Positions 1-9,286 of a DNA stretch of 64,000 bases are shown piece after piece. Numbering within the stretch: the stretch's first letter is position 1; every line of letters starts with the position of its first letter. Below the pieces are notes generated by a model that saw only the letters and a program-made list of their open reading frames with translations, did no database searches and was not told the origin of the DNA. Position numbers and translations under genes: made by a program. Origin of the DNA: Salinimicrobium sp963739625 (GTDB lineage: Bacteria; Bacteroidota; Bacteroidia; Flavobacteriales; Flavobacteriaceae); assembly GCA_963739625.1 (NCBI GenBank), contig CAVUAU010000011.1:124001-188000 (forward strand), written 5' to 3'.

Positions 1-1207
1 CTCTTGGTGCCGCCGAACTACCATTAGCATATTCCGCATTAATGATGACCTCTTTTTCCTTTTTTGAAAGCTTAAGTGCAGGGGTAGGAACCGGAGGTCC
101 CGAAAAATGGGAAGGTGAAATTATGGATGCGCTATCCTTTTTTTTTTCGGCTCCAAAAGTGATGGAAGCCAGCTGCATCAGGCATAACTCCACCAACAGT
201 CGCTGGTTGCGGCTGCTTTTGTATTGCAGGTCACACTCATTGGCAAGTTCAATAGCCTTCAGTAAGAACTCGGGAGAAGCGCTTTGAGCCTGTTCAAAAT
301 ACAGGGCTTTAGTATTCTCGCCCACCTCAAGTAGATTCACTGTCTTTGGATCCTGGCAAACGAGCAGGTCTCTAAAATGCGATGCCAGGCCGGCAATAAA
401 GTGATGCCCGTCAAACCCGTGGGACAAAATTTCGTTGAACAGCAATAACAGCTGCGGAATATCATTCTGAAGGATGAGCTTAGTGGCGGTAAGGTAGGTG
501 TCGTAATCGAGTACGTTCAAGTTCTCGGTCACTGCCTGCCGGGTAAGTTCTTTTCCGCTGAAGCTTACCACCCTATCATAGATCGAAAGCGCATCACGCA
601 TGGCGCCATCAGCCTTTTGTGCTATAATGTGCAGCGCGTCATCATCTGCAATCACCCCTTCCTGTTCTGCAATGTATGCCAGGTATTCTTTGGCGTCTTT
701 AACCGTGATCCTCTTAAAGTCGAAGATCTGGCAACGGGAAAGAATGGTAGGGATGATCTTGTGCTTCTCTGTAGTTGCAAGAATGAAGATCGCGTGCTTT
801 GGCGGTTCTTCCAGGGTCTTCAAAAAAGCATTAAAGGCGGCCTGTGAGAGCATGTGCACCTCATCGATAATGTACACTTTATACTGCCCAACCTGTGGCG
901 GGATCCTTACCTGGTCAATAAGGTTCCTAATGTCATCGACAGAGTTGTTTGAAGCGGCATCGAGCTCAAAAATGTTGAAAGCGAAGTCTTCGTTGGGATC
1001 CTGGTTGTCATCCTGGTTGATCTTTTTTGCCAGGATTCGGGCGCAGGTGGTTTTCCCAACTCCGCGTGGTCCTGTAAACAAAAGTGCCTGTGCCAGGTGA
1101 TCGTGTTCAATGGCATTGAGCAAAGTATTGGTGATAGCTTGCTGGCCCACAACGTCTTTGAACGTTTGGGGACGGTATTTTCTGGCCGATACTACAAAAT
1201 GCTCCAT
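1..1207 (-). CDS. dnaX: DNA polymerase III subunit gamma/tau, N-terminal part (runs off left edge)
   Basis: Clamp-loader ATPase of the replisome. The reading frame starts at 1207 (MEHFVVSARKYRP) and stays open for about 402 codons to the window edge, so the C-terminal tau region is missing. Seen: Walker A GPRGVGKT at residues 46-53, the IDEVHML Walker B box, and the SRC motif in ILSRCQ. Known: most bacterial DnaX proteins carry a four-cysteine zinc site just after Walker A; here that stretch (KKINQDDNQDPNED) has no cysteines, a deviation I associate with Bacteroidota. The gene is transcribed leftward, divergent from the RNase P RNA gene. Family assignment is very secure; only the 3' part is unseen. 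Confidence 0.96.
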   Translation of the reverse strand, partial: MEHFVVSARKYRPQTFKDVVGQQAITNTLLNAIEHDHLAQALLFTGPRGVGKTTCARILAKKINQDDNQDPNEDFAFNIFELDAASNNSVDDIRNLIDQVRIPPQVGQYKVYIIDEVHMLSQAAFNAFLKTLEEPPKHAIFILATTEKHKIIPTILSRCQIFDFKRITVKDAKEYLAYIAEQEGVIADDDALHIIAQKADGAMRDALSIYDRVVSFSGKELTRQAVTENLNVLDYDTYLTATKLILQNDIPQLLLLFNEILSHGFDGHHFIAGLASHFRDLLVCQDPKTVNLLEVGENTKALYFEQAQSASPEFLLKAIELANECDLQYKSSRNQRLLVELCLMQLASITFGAEKKKDSASIISPSHFSGPPVPTPALKLSKKEKEVIINAEYANGSSAAPR

Positions 1208-1290
1208 TGAAAAATATTAGAAGACAAATATAAAAATACAAATCTGAAGCAGAGAGGTATCGGGAGGTTTTTATCCACAAATGCCTGTTG

Positions 1291-1328
1291 AAAATGCCAT
1301 TTTTGACACCTCTTAAAAATGGCATTTT
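1291..1328. repeat. Inverted pair of the AAAATGsCATTTTT short palindrome
   Basis: Two copies face each other (aaaatgccattttt, then aaaaatggcatttt) between the dnaX start and the RNase P RNA promoter. Each copy is itself nearly palindromic, so alternative hairpins are possible. The same motif recurs elsewhere in the window (for example near 36540, 47985 and 49100). Confidence 0.6.
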
Positions 1329-1346
1329 TAGAACGCTTTTAAATGC

Positions 1347-1354
1347 TACCTTTG
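1347..1354 (+). promoter_or_regulatory. Bacteroidota -7 box for RNase P RNA
   Basis: TACCTTTG fits the TAnnTTTG -7 consensus of Bacteroidota sigma-ABfr and lies 5 bases before the inferred RNA 5' end, the expected spacing. No clear TTG-type -33 box is visible upstream. Confidence 0.55.
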
Positions 1355-1358
1355 CGGC

Positions 1359-1690
1359 AAGCAGACCGCCTTATCGCTCTCAGATCCCGATAGCTATCGG
1401 GACAGGGGGAGGAAAGTCCGGACACCGTAGGGCAGCATAGTGGGTAACACCCACCGGTCTTGATGCAAATCGGGATTAGGACTAGTGCAACAGAAAGGAT
1501 GTACAGGTAATGCTGTAGTGAAATCAGGTAAACTCTATGCGGTGCAATGCCATGTATACCGGCTGTTAAGGATTGCCCGTCCGTTGCCGGAGGGTAGGCA
1601 GCTAAAGGTCTTTGGTAACAAAAGCTTCAGATAAATGATAAGGACTCCGACTTAGGTCGGGGAACAGAATCCGGCTTACAGGTCTGCTTT
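1359..1690 (+). ncRNA. rnpB: RNase P RNA (class A)
   Basis: Catalytic RNA that matures tRNA 5' ends. Seen: the universal 5' core GAGGAAAGTCCGGACACC (with the following GCAG), the central GGGTAACACCC hairpin, and the 3' core ACAGAATCCGGCTTACAG. The ends pair as helix P1 (gcagacc at 1361-1367 with ggtctgc at 1681-1687), which fixes the gene limits. A T-rich run follows at once and may act in termination. The helix after P1/P2 is a perfect 18-bp palindrome at 1385-1402. The gene is not coding, and no competing ORF was found. Confidence 0.95.
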
Positions 1691-2141
1691 TTTATATTTT
1701 ATTATTCTTTCCGAACCTTCGTTTTTCAGCTAGTGTAGATCATTAATGCATCCATCCTTTATGGCATTCATCCTCCTCTTTCCGAATTAATTTAAAATCC
1801 CTGATTCAGTCTAAAAAATGGCTGATTAGATTCACTAAAGGCGCTTTTGATTTTCCTGTCTGATCTTAATTGTAAATTGCCAATAATTCTTTAAAATGGA
1901 AGAAAACAATACGACAAATATGTATCTTAACTACTACAATTTTAAATAGATGCATTTATTATTTGTAGTCTTTTCTCTGCTCCATAGGAGAATTTGGCTA
2001 ACCGGGAAATAGAAAAATTGGAGAACTGAGATTACTTACTACCAACCTTAAATTAATTTCTTAATTCTCAAAAATTGGAGAATTTAGTCCTGGCTTTGTT
2101 TCGTATGTAGCACCTTTCTATTGTATGTAAATAGTTTTGTT
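1691..2141. other. AT-rich intergenic spacer without a recognisable gene
   Basis: About 450 bases between rnpB and the P-type ATPase. I see no ORF with coding character and no RNA fold I recognise. A short direct repeat (aaaattggagaa, near 2012 and 2071) and A/T-rich tracts are present. The spacer presumably holds the ATPase promoter, but no clean TAnnTTTG box stands out. Confidence 0.5.
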
Positions 2142-4856
2142 ATGGAAAAGCGGAAAGTCGAGTGGCATACGTTAAGGTACGATCAAGTAGCCAAAGAGCT
2201 GGGGACTAGCATAGAAAAAGGTCTCTCCGGTGAAGAGGTGAATGAGCGACTGAGCCGGTATGGGGAAAATCGAATTAGCCTTAAAAAACGGCAAAGCAGT
2301 CTGGCGCGTTTTCTCCTTCAGTTCCATCAACCCCTAATTTACATTCTTCTGGCTGCCACCGTGGTTACTTTGTTGCTGGGAGAATACCTCGATGCCTCTG
2401 TTATCTTTGCTGTTGTCCTGATAAATTCTCTTATAGGGTATATCCAGGAAACTAAGGCTCTTAAAGCTATTGATGCACTTTCGAAAAGTATGAGTACCAA
2501 TGCCACAGTGATCCGCAATGGGAAACAGGTTATGGTGAACAGCGTTAATCTTGTTCCGGGAGATGTCGTAACGGTACAACCCGGAGATAAGATCCCCGCC
2601 GACCTGCGGTTCGTGTCTGTAAAAGACCTTCAGGTGGATGAGTCGGCGCTTACAGGGGAATCGGTTGCTTCCGAAAAAGGAACAGAACGGGTAAATTCTG
2701 AAGCCATTATTGGGGATCGAAAAAATCTCGGTTTTGCAACCACTATGGTCACTTATGGAACCGGTAGAGGAATTGTGATAAGTACGGGAGACCATACAGA
2801 GGTGGGGAAGATCAATCAATCCATAGCCGCAGCAGAGGAACTCGATACCCCATTAACCTTGAAGATCAAAAACTTTAGCCATGTTCTGTTATGGGTGATT
2901 CTAAGCCTTTCATTTCTGATTTTGATCGTTGCCTATTTAAGAGGAGAAAGTCTGGCTGATGCTTTTATGGTAGCTGTGGCACTGGTTGTTGGTGCTATAC
3001 CCGAGGGTCTTCCGGCTGCGGTGACGATCATGCTAGCCATTGGGGTGGCCAAAATGGCAAAAAGACGGGCGATCATTCGCAAACTGGTGGCTGTGGAAAC
3101 CCTGGGGGGCACCAACGTTATTTGTTCAGATAAAACCGGCACGTTTACCGAGAACCAAATGACCGTGCAAAAGATAATGGCCGGGGGAGAGCTATTTGAG
3201 GTAACGGGGATAGGATATAAGCCTGAGGGTAAAATCCTTTTTGAAGGAGAAGAAGTAGAGTTAAATAACAAGGCGGCCCTTCAGCTTCTTTTACGAGGGG
3301 GAGTCTTGTGTAATGAAAGCCGCATAAAAGAAGAGGAGGGAAGATGGATTTCCGAAGGTGATCCCACGGAAGCAGCTTTAATTAGTGCCGCAGAAAAAGC
3401 CGGTATTAAAGATCATAATATAGACCACTACTATCCCCGGCTGGATGAAATCCCTTTTCAGTCAGAATACCAGTATATGGCTACCCTCCATGAACATGAA
3501 AAGAAAGTGTTATTTATGAAAGGTTCCCTGGAGGCTGTGCTCAAATCATGTGATCATATGATGGACAACTCCGGAAAACCTATTCCTGTTGATAAAGATT
3601 TTATTCAGAAGAATGCAGAGGCCATGGCTGCGGAAGGCCTGCGGGTCCTGGGTTTTGCTGTTAAGGAATTCGATTCAACCAAGGTTAGCGTAAGCCACCA
3701 GGATGTAACCGATGGTATGCAATTTACCGGGCTGCAGGGAATGATCGATCCACCAAGGAAGGAAGCAATAAAAGCAGTTGAGCTTTGCCAGCAGGCGGGT
3801 ATTCGCGTGAAAATGATCACCGGCGACCATGCCCTTACTGCCGCTACCATTGCCACTGAGCTTGGGATCCAGGGAAAAAGTGAAAACGGAAAACTTAAAT
3901 CCCTGACCGGACTGGAGCTGCAAAAATTCTCTGACGAGGAATTACCGGGGCTTGCAGAAGAAGTGTCGGTATTTGCACGGGTGAGTCCAGATCAAAAACT
4001 CAGACTGGTAAAGGCTTTGCAGGCCAGGGACAAGGTGGTGGCAATGACCGGCGATGGGGTAAATGATGGTCCGGCTTTAAAGCAGGCCAATATCGGTATA
4101 GCAATGGGGATCACGGGCACCGAGGTGGCCAAAGATGCATCAGATATGGTTCTTACCGACGATAACTTTGCCTCGATCGAGGCGGCTGTGGAGGAAGGTC
4201 GTGGTGTACTGGACAATTTGACAAAATTCATTGTCTGGACCCTGCCTACCAACCTGGGGGAGGCACTGGTTATCCTCGCCAGTATTATCTTTGCTACTCA
4301 ACTGCCGCTCGCCCCAGTTCAAATATTGTGGATCAATATGACCACCGCAGTCCTGCTGGGGCTTATGCTCACATTTGAGCCCAAGGAACCAGGCATTATG
4401 GATCGTCCTCCCACACCTGCCAATAAACCGATACTTACCTTCCCTTTGATCATGCGAACGCTGCTTGTGGGAACCCTTATCATGCTTGCTGCCTTTATAT
4501 TATTCAGGTTTGAAATTTCCCGGGGAGCCAGCCTGCCGAAGGCACAAACAGTGGCCACTACTGTTTTTATAGTCCTGGAAGGATTTTACCTTTTCAATTG
4601 CCGTTCCCTGAGAAGATCTATAAGGGAGATTGGCTGGTTTTCAAATATGTGGGTGTACTATGGGGTCCTGGCAATGTTGGTTCTTCAGCTTCTTTTCATC
4701 CACGCCCCGTTCATGAATAAATTGTTTCATTCAGCTCCTATAGGTTTGGATTCCTGGTTATGGATCATTGCAGCAGGGGTGGGGCTTTTTATCGTTGTTT
4801 ATATAGAAAAGACAATCCGAAGAAAATTTACCGGGAACGGAAGAGTTCTAATCTAA
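2142..4856 (+). CDS. Cation-transporting P-type ATPase (P2 type, PacL/CtpF-like)
   Basis: Inner-membrane ATP-driven cation pump, 904 residues from ATG 2142; an upstream TTG at 2121 would add seven residues but is less likely. Seen: actuator motif TGES (about residues 171-174), the M4 PEGLP ion-site motif, the phosphorylation motif DKTGT with Asp at about residue 330, and the hinge TGDGVNDGPAL. The M5 segment keeps the NLGE pair. M6 reads WINMTTA, so the position of SERCA Asp800 is Ala. Known: this M6 variant occurs in CtpF-like bacterial P2 pumps whose ion is not safely assigned. Substrate (Ca2+, Na+ or another ion) is therefore left open. Followed 29 bases later by a broken universal stress protein gene and a K+/H+-type antiporter. 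Confidence 0.93.
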   Translation: MEKRKVEWHTLRYDQVAKELGTSIEKGLSGEEVNERLSRYGENRISLKKRQSSLARFLLQFHQPLIYILLAATVVTLLLGEYLDASVIFAVVLINSLIGYIQETKALKAIDALSKSMSTNATVIRNGKQVMVNSVNLVPGDVVTVQPGDKIPADLRFVSVKDLQVDESALTGESVASEKGTERVNSEAIIGDRKNLGFATTMVTYGTGRGIVISTGDHTEVGKINQSIAAAEELDTPLTLKIKNFSHVLLWVILSLSFLILIVAYLRGESLADAFMVAVALVVGAIPEGLPAAVTIMLAIGVAKMAKRRAIIRKLVAVETLGGTNVICSDKTGTFTENQMTVQKIMAGGELFEVTGIGYKPEGKILFEGEEVELNNKAALQLLLRGGVLCNESRIKEEEGRWISEGDPTEAALISAAEKAGIKDHNIDHYYPRLDEIPFQSEYQYMATLHEHEKKVLFMKGSLEAVLKSCDHMMDNSGKPIPVDKDFIQKNAEAMAAEGLRVLGFAVKEFDSTKVSVSHQDVTDGMQFTGLQGMIDPPRKEAIKAVELCQQAGIRVKMITGDHALTAATIATELGIQGKSENGKLKSLTGLELQKFSDEELPGLAEEVSVFARVSPDQKLRLVKALQARDKVVAMTGDGVNDGPALKQANIGIAMGITGTEVAKDASDMVLTDDNFASIEAAVEEGRGVLDNLTKFIVWTLPTNLGEALVILASIIFATQLPLAPVQILWINMTTAVLLGLMLTFEPKEPGIMDRPPTPANKPILTFPLIMRTLLVGTLIMLAAFILFRFEISRGASLPKAQTVATTVFIVLEGFYLFNCRSLRRSIREIGWFSNMWVYYGVLAMLVLQLLFIHAPFMNKLFHSAPIGLDSWLWIIAAGVGLFIVVYIEKTIRRKFTGNGRVLI

Positions 4857-4885
4857 ATGACTTTTGAAAAAAAATATAGGATTTA

Positions 4886-5732
4886 ATGAAAAACGTAAAG
4901 GAAATGGAGAAAAGAAATCGGATAATAGTATTAGTTGAGTTTTCTGAATACTCAGAAAACCTGGTGAATTTTGCCTTCCGTATCTCTGAAATAATCAGTG
5001 CAAAAGTTGTTTTAGTCCATAAGATATCAGGAATCACACCGGCAATGGCAGATGAAGGAATCAGGGATGAAATTATAAGATCTGAATCTGAAGAGGCTCA
5101 TTCCAACCTGATAAAAATGGCAAAAGGAAGAATCTACAGTGATGATTCCTTTTTATGTAAGCCAAAAGACAATTATAGCAATACTCCAGGATCTGAAAAG
5201 TGATATTTACTTTGACTGGGTATTTACGGGTCTAAAGGAGGATGACCGGTAAGCTGAAGCGTCTGTTTATGAGTAGCACCACTATTTCAATTATTGACGA
5301 ATCCGATTTGCTTACGGTGGCTGTACCGGCAGGCATTCCGGTTCCGGTACCCACTAAACTTTTGGTGGGGATTCATCCAAAATATCCGCTCAATAAACAA
5401 CAATTTGAAAGACTGATATCGGCATTGAAATGAACAGATCAGGGAATTAGAATTCTTTACAATTCTTAAACAGGGTGAAGATGAAGCTAAGATCAACCAA
5501 TACCTTTCAGAAGTTCAGGAGGAATATAGGATTTATGATCCGGTTATTGAGGATGTATAAAGGAGATGATGCATTTAGTTTGCTAAAAAGCAGAGTGGAG
5601 CAAAGTGAAAATTCATTTCTGGTACTTCAGCAAGGTTCCCGTTCCCTTAGTGAAAAACTGTTTCGGAAAGTTTATGATCAATGAACTGGTATACCAGCGC
5701 ACAAACACCACTTATAGTATATATCCAGATGA
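4886..5732 (+). pseudogene. Universal stress protein (UspA family), multiply frameshifted
   Basis: Seen: the first frame (MEKRNRIIVLVEFSEYSENL, then HKISGITPAMADEG) is a typical UspA N-terminal half. After about 5150 the similarity continues in other frames: a stretch ending DIYFDWVFTGLKED, then LFMSSTTISIIDESDLLTVA with VPAGIPVPVPTKLLVGI, then further pieces ending ELVYQAQTPLIVYIQ before the antiporter. At least four frame changes are needed within about 850 bases, so no full product can be made from this sequence. Either the gene is decaying or the local sequence is poor. The position between a cation pump and an antiporter is typical for Usp genes tied to ion stress. Confidence 0.75.
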
Positions 5733-7404
5733 ACTGGGTTTCAACCATTTTGGATAATCCTTTTTATGAGGTTGCTATAATCCTCACTCTTGCTGCGTTT
5801 TTTGGCATCCTTGGGCAGATAATGAAGACAACCTCTTAATCGTAATGTTCATTGCACTGGGTATCCTGGTGGGGCCGTCTGTGCTTGATATAGTTACCTC
5901 ACATGATAAGATAGATTTACTGGCAGAAATTGGCATAGCCCTGCTGCTCTTCATTGTGGGGCTTAAACTGGACCTCAGAATTATAAAATCTGTAGGGAAA
6001 GTAGCGTTACTTACAGGTTTGGGGCAGGTGATATTTACTTCGCTTATTGGATACCTTATAGGTCTGGCTCTCGGATTTTCTTCCCTTCATAGCTTTTATA
6101 TTGCAGTAGCCCTTACTTTTTCCAGTACAATTATTATTGTAAAGCTTTTATCTGATAAAAAAGAAATCGATTCTCTTCATGGCCAGATAGCTGTTGGATT
6201 TCTTATTGTTCAGGACATTGTGGTTATTCTTTTGATGATCATTTTGTCTGCCATGCAACAAAGGGGCGAGACTTCGTTTCTTCAGGATCTTCTTGGAACA
6301 CTGGCTGCCGGCTTTGGTTTCCTGTTGTTTACTTTTATTGCTATGAAGTGGATCATTCCTGCGTTAAGTTCTTTCATTGGGAAGTCGCAGGAAATGCTCA
6401 CACTTTTTGCCATTGCATGGGCAGTAAGCTTAACATCTGCCGGAGAGTTATTGGGTTTTAGTGGAGAAGTAGGTGCTTTTTTGGCAGGTATTAGTCTGGC
6501 TTCATCAGATTTTAAGGATATGATCAGTATTCGGCTGGTGAGCCTAAGGGATTTCTTGCTGTTATTTTTCTTTGTAAACCTGGGAGCAAACCTTGATCTA
6601 TCTATAATAGGCAGCCAGGTTTCATCTGCTCTTATATTTTCTGTATTTGTACTTGTTGGAAATCCAATCATTGTGCTTATCATCATGGGAATTCTTGGCT
6701 ACCGGAAAAGAACTTCTTTTCTAGCCGGACTTACTGTGGCCCAGATCAGTGAATTTTCGTTGATCTTTGCCGGCCTTGGATTCACTGTAGGACATATCAC
6801 CGGGGAAATTGTAGGTTTGATCACCCTGGTTGGCCTCATCACTATTGGGCTTTCCACTTATTTGATCTTATATTCCCATCAGATATATGAAATGTTGTCA
6901 CCGGCTCTTAACCTCTTTCAGAGAGACAGGGGTTACTTGGAAGGAGAGGAAACAGAAGATAAATTAAAGAACTATGACATTGTGATCATGGGATTGGGGA
7001 GGTTTGGCCGCAGACTGGCAGAGATGCTTGATGAACATTCAGAAATAAATTACCTGGGGGTGGATTTTGATCCTTCTGTGATCACTGAATGGAAGGCGAG
7101 GGCAAAAGATATTATTTATGGAGACATGGAAGATCCCGACCTGCTTCAGCGGATCCCTTTTAAAGAAAAAGGGATTATTGTGAGCACAGTTCCAAATTAT
7201 GAACTGTCTCAGCACTTGATCGAAATGCTGAAGCGACGGAAGTATAAAGGAAAAGTGTTTGTGACTGCAGGGACCCCTAATGATTATGAGAAATTACGGG
7301 CAGTAGGTTTTAAAGATTGGAGTATTTTGCAACCTCATCAAATGGCAGCTTCAGATTTTTATCATTCCTTTTTAAAGAATAAAGTAGATCATAAAAGATA
7401 TTAG
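5729..7404 (+). CDS. Monovalent cation:proton antiporter with RCK domain (KefB/CPA2-like), one frameshift
   Basis: Membrane antiporter, CPA2 type, with a cytoplasmic NAD(H)-binding RCK/TrkA-N gate. Seen: ATG at 5729 begins MNWVSTILDNPFYEVAI and runs to a stop at 5837; the remainder is open from ATG 5845 (MFIALGILVGPSVLDI). Restoring one T near 5836 joins them as KTTSLIVMFIALGI and gives about 558 residues, normal for the family. The LLLFIVGLKLDL segment and many hydrophobic helices mark the exchanger; YDIVIMGLGRFGRR at about residue 410 is the Rossmann glycine motif of the RCK domain. Either a sequencing deletion, or a shortened protein starts at 5845. The family is secure; K+ over Na+ is inferred from resemblance to KefB. 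Confidence 0.85.
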
Positions 7405-7529
7405 CCTCGCTGGAAATAAAGCATGTTCCTGGAATTTCTGACTAATGAAGTAAGGATGGAATTTTTTAAAATACTGTGCAGATTCTGGGAAGATATGCCA
7501 AAAAGCTTCAGTTTCTGTTCTTCTCTTTT

Positions 7530-7890
7530 TTAAGCTTCTCTCCAGCATTTCCCGGTCCAGTCCAGGGCATCATCAAGACTGGTAAAGATCTCAAAAGGAA
7601 GTTTGCAGAACTTGCTTTCAAAATATGCCAGGTTAAGAAGTAGGTTTTCATACTAACCACTCCTATCCCTGCCAGGTTTTTTACTTTTTCAAGATCCAGG
7701 TAAACAGTAGGATTGACATTGTAGTCGTTGACGCGATAAGAGACGTAGATAAAATTTTGGTCTCTATAGAAATCGGAACACACCTCTACAAGATTCGGCC
7801 ACCTGTTTTCCTTCCAGAATGCTGCCTTCCCGTGGTCTTGATAAAACATGGTCCCTGAAAGAATTCAAGGACCGTAAATTCTAATTCCAA
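7530..7890 (-). pseudogene. Small STAS/SpoIIAA-like protein, frameshifted paralogue of the gene at 40766
   Basis: Seen: one frame from 7849 reads NFIYVSYRVNDYNVNP and GIGVVS; after a missing base near 7645 similarity continues as YENLLLNLAYFESK and FEIFTSLDDALDWTGK, ending at a stop at 7530. The upstream piece LELEFTVLEFFQG lies in yet another frame, so the start is unclear. The order of motifs matches the intact 132-residue protein at 40766-41164 (YISHRINSYAVDP, AIAVVSS, FQIFSSLDEARDWIKE). Known: such proteins in Bacteroidota have a SpoIIAA/STAS-like fold of unknown role. At least two indels separate the pieces; decay or sequence error cannot be told apart here. Confidence 0.6.
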
Positions 7891-7921
7891 AATTTTTTGC
7901 GGTAATGCACCATTCTCTAAG

Positions 7922-8459
7922 TTAAACAAAAAAACTGAAAACTGAATTCCCGTATTTTCTTGCTTCAGAAAAATGTTCAAGCCCAGAAAGATCCATTTTT
8001 TTAGAGTGTTCGATAATCAGAGAACCGCCCTCTTCTAAAAGGCCTTTTTCAAAGACGGTTTCAACAATTTGTGTGAAGGGACTGTCAAGTTCAAAGTTGT
8101 AAGGCGGATCGGCGAAAATGATATGCGCGGTTTCTGAAGTGGCTCTTGAGGTACTTAAAAACGTCACTTTTGACCGTCCTTATGGGGAGGTCAAGTTCCG
8201 CAGAGATCTTGTTGATGAATTTGACACATTCAAAATGCCCGTCGACAGCAATTATCTCGTAAGCGCCACGAGATGCAAATTCAAAAGAAATGTTTCCTGT
8301 TCCGCTAAAGAGGTCAATGACCTTAAGTGCCGAAAAATGGTACTGGTTGTTCAGGATGTTGAAAAGAGCTTCCTTGGCAAAATCTGTGGTAGGTCGTACC
8401 GGTAATTTTTTTGGCGCAATGATCTTCTTTCCTTTATGTATGCCTGAAACTATTCTCAT
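7922..8459 (-). CDS. rsmD: 16S rRNA (guanine-966 N2)-methyltransferase, one frameshift
   Basis: Uses SAM to methylate G966 of 16S rRNA in the 30S subunit. Seen: the start MRIVSGIHKGKKI and RPTTDFAKEALFNIL, SAM-binding motif DLFSGTGNISFEFASRGA, and, in the next frame, the catalytic FADPPYN motif followed by GGSLIIEHSKK. One extra base near 8147 separates the halves; removing it gives 178 residues, the usual RsmD length. The stop side lies at 7922. The start overlaps the end of the DUF3822 gene by four bases (ATGA), so the two are translationally coupled, an arrangement common in Bacteroidota. Probably functional with a sequencing indel. Confidence 0.88.
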
Positions 8460-9286
8460 GAAACTGCTTTTAAAAGGGTGTAATACATCCTGCCTTTTGG
8501 CGGCTCTTCCTTTCCCGAATATAAGTAACCAAAAGAGGTTTCCAGAAATTTCACCTCCTTGACATAGGTGTAAGCGATCTTGTAGAAATCTGAATCTTTC
8601 ACGATCCTGCCAAGCAGGAAAAGTTCAAATTCCAGGGGATCCATCTCCAGCTGTTCGGCCGTGAAAAGAAGGTAATAAATAAAATCTTCACTGGTTTTGC
8701 ATTTGAAGGAATTAGCCAGCAACAATTTATTCTTCTGGATTATAAGCAGGTCATAACCGCCGGGAGTGCAGTTGAGATAAGCTTTTGTGCCCTCCCCGGA
8801 ATCCTTGTTCAGGTTTAGAAATTCTTCAGCCAGAACACTCACGCAATGCCGGTATTCAAACTCCCCGTATTTTTCAAAAAAGAAGTTGTTGATGTTGGTA
8901 TACGGAATATAAACATTGACAATTCCGAAGTTTTCAAGACGGTCAAAAGCCACGAAGTCATTCTCAAGGATCCTGGTGTTGAACTTAAGATAGTCTGAAG
9001 CATTTTCTTCTTTAAAAAGCTTCTCGGGCACGAGGCTGTAGAGCTCATTGGAGAACAAAACGATCACCTCCAGGTCCCTGCGCTGCAGAAATTCCTCCTG
9101 CTCATAAAGCTTTTCAACCTGTTGCAGCAACTGGATGGGATTCAACTTTTTCTGAAAAACCATATCCTTGAAAAAGACAACCCTTTTTTCCTGTTTTAAT
9201 AAGGCACAAAAAGAAAGTCCATTCAGGCTAACCTGAATGGACAACTTTATATTTTTGTTATTTTGTTCCTTACTCGGCGTCACCAT
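8456..9286 (-). CDS. DUF3822 family protein
   Basis: Conserved Bacteroidota protein of unknown biochemical function, about 276 residues, found next to rsmD. Seen: KLSIQVSLNGLSFCALL near the start, then a hydrophilic protein with LYEQEEFLQRRD and a C-terminal GYLYSGKEEPPKGRMYY. ATG 9286 (MVTPSKEQNN) is preferred over an in-frame ATG 33 bases upstream because the domain begins right after it and because the upstream gene, once its frameshifts are corrected, would end at 9270. DUF3822 proteins are thought to have an actin-like ATPase fold; I cannot verify that from sequence alone. Confidence 0.8.
   Translation of the reverse strand: MVTPSKEQNNKNIKLSIQVSLNGLSFCALLKQEKRVVFFKDMVFQKKLNPIQLLQQVEKLYEQEEFLQRRDLEVIVLFSNELYSLVPEKLFKEENASDYLKFNTRILENDFVAFDRLENFGIVNVYIPYTNINNFFFEKYGEFEYRHCVSVLAEEFLNLNKDSGEGTKAYLNCTPGGYDLLIIQKNKLLLANSFKCKTSEDFIYYLLFTAEQLEMDPLEFELFLLGRIVKDSDFYKIAYTYVKEVKFLETSFGYLYSGKEEPPKGRMYYTLLKAVS

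Noticed and set aside
1691..2141. tRNA, riboswitch or small RNA in the long spacer
   Set aside because: No cloverleaf, no conserved riboswitch core and no terminator-like hairpin was seen. No tRNA or rRNA gene was found anywhere in the window.
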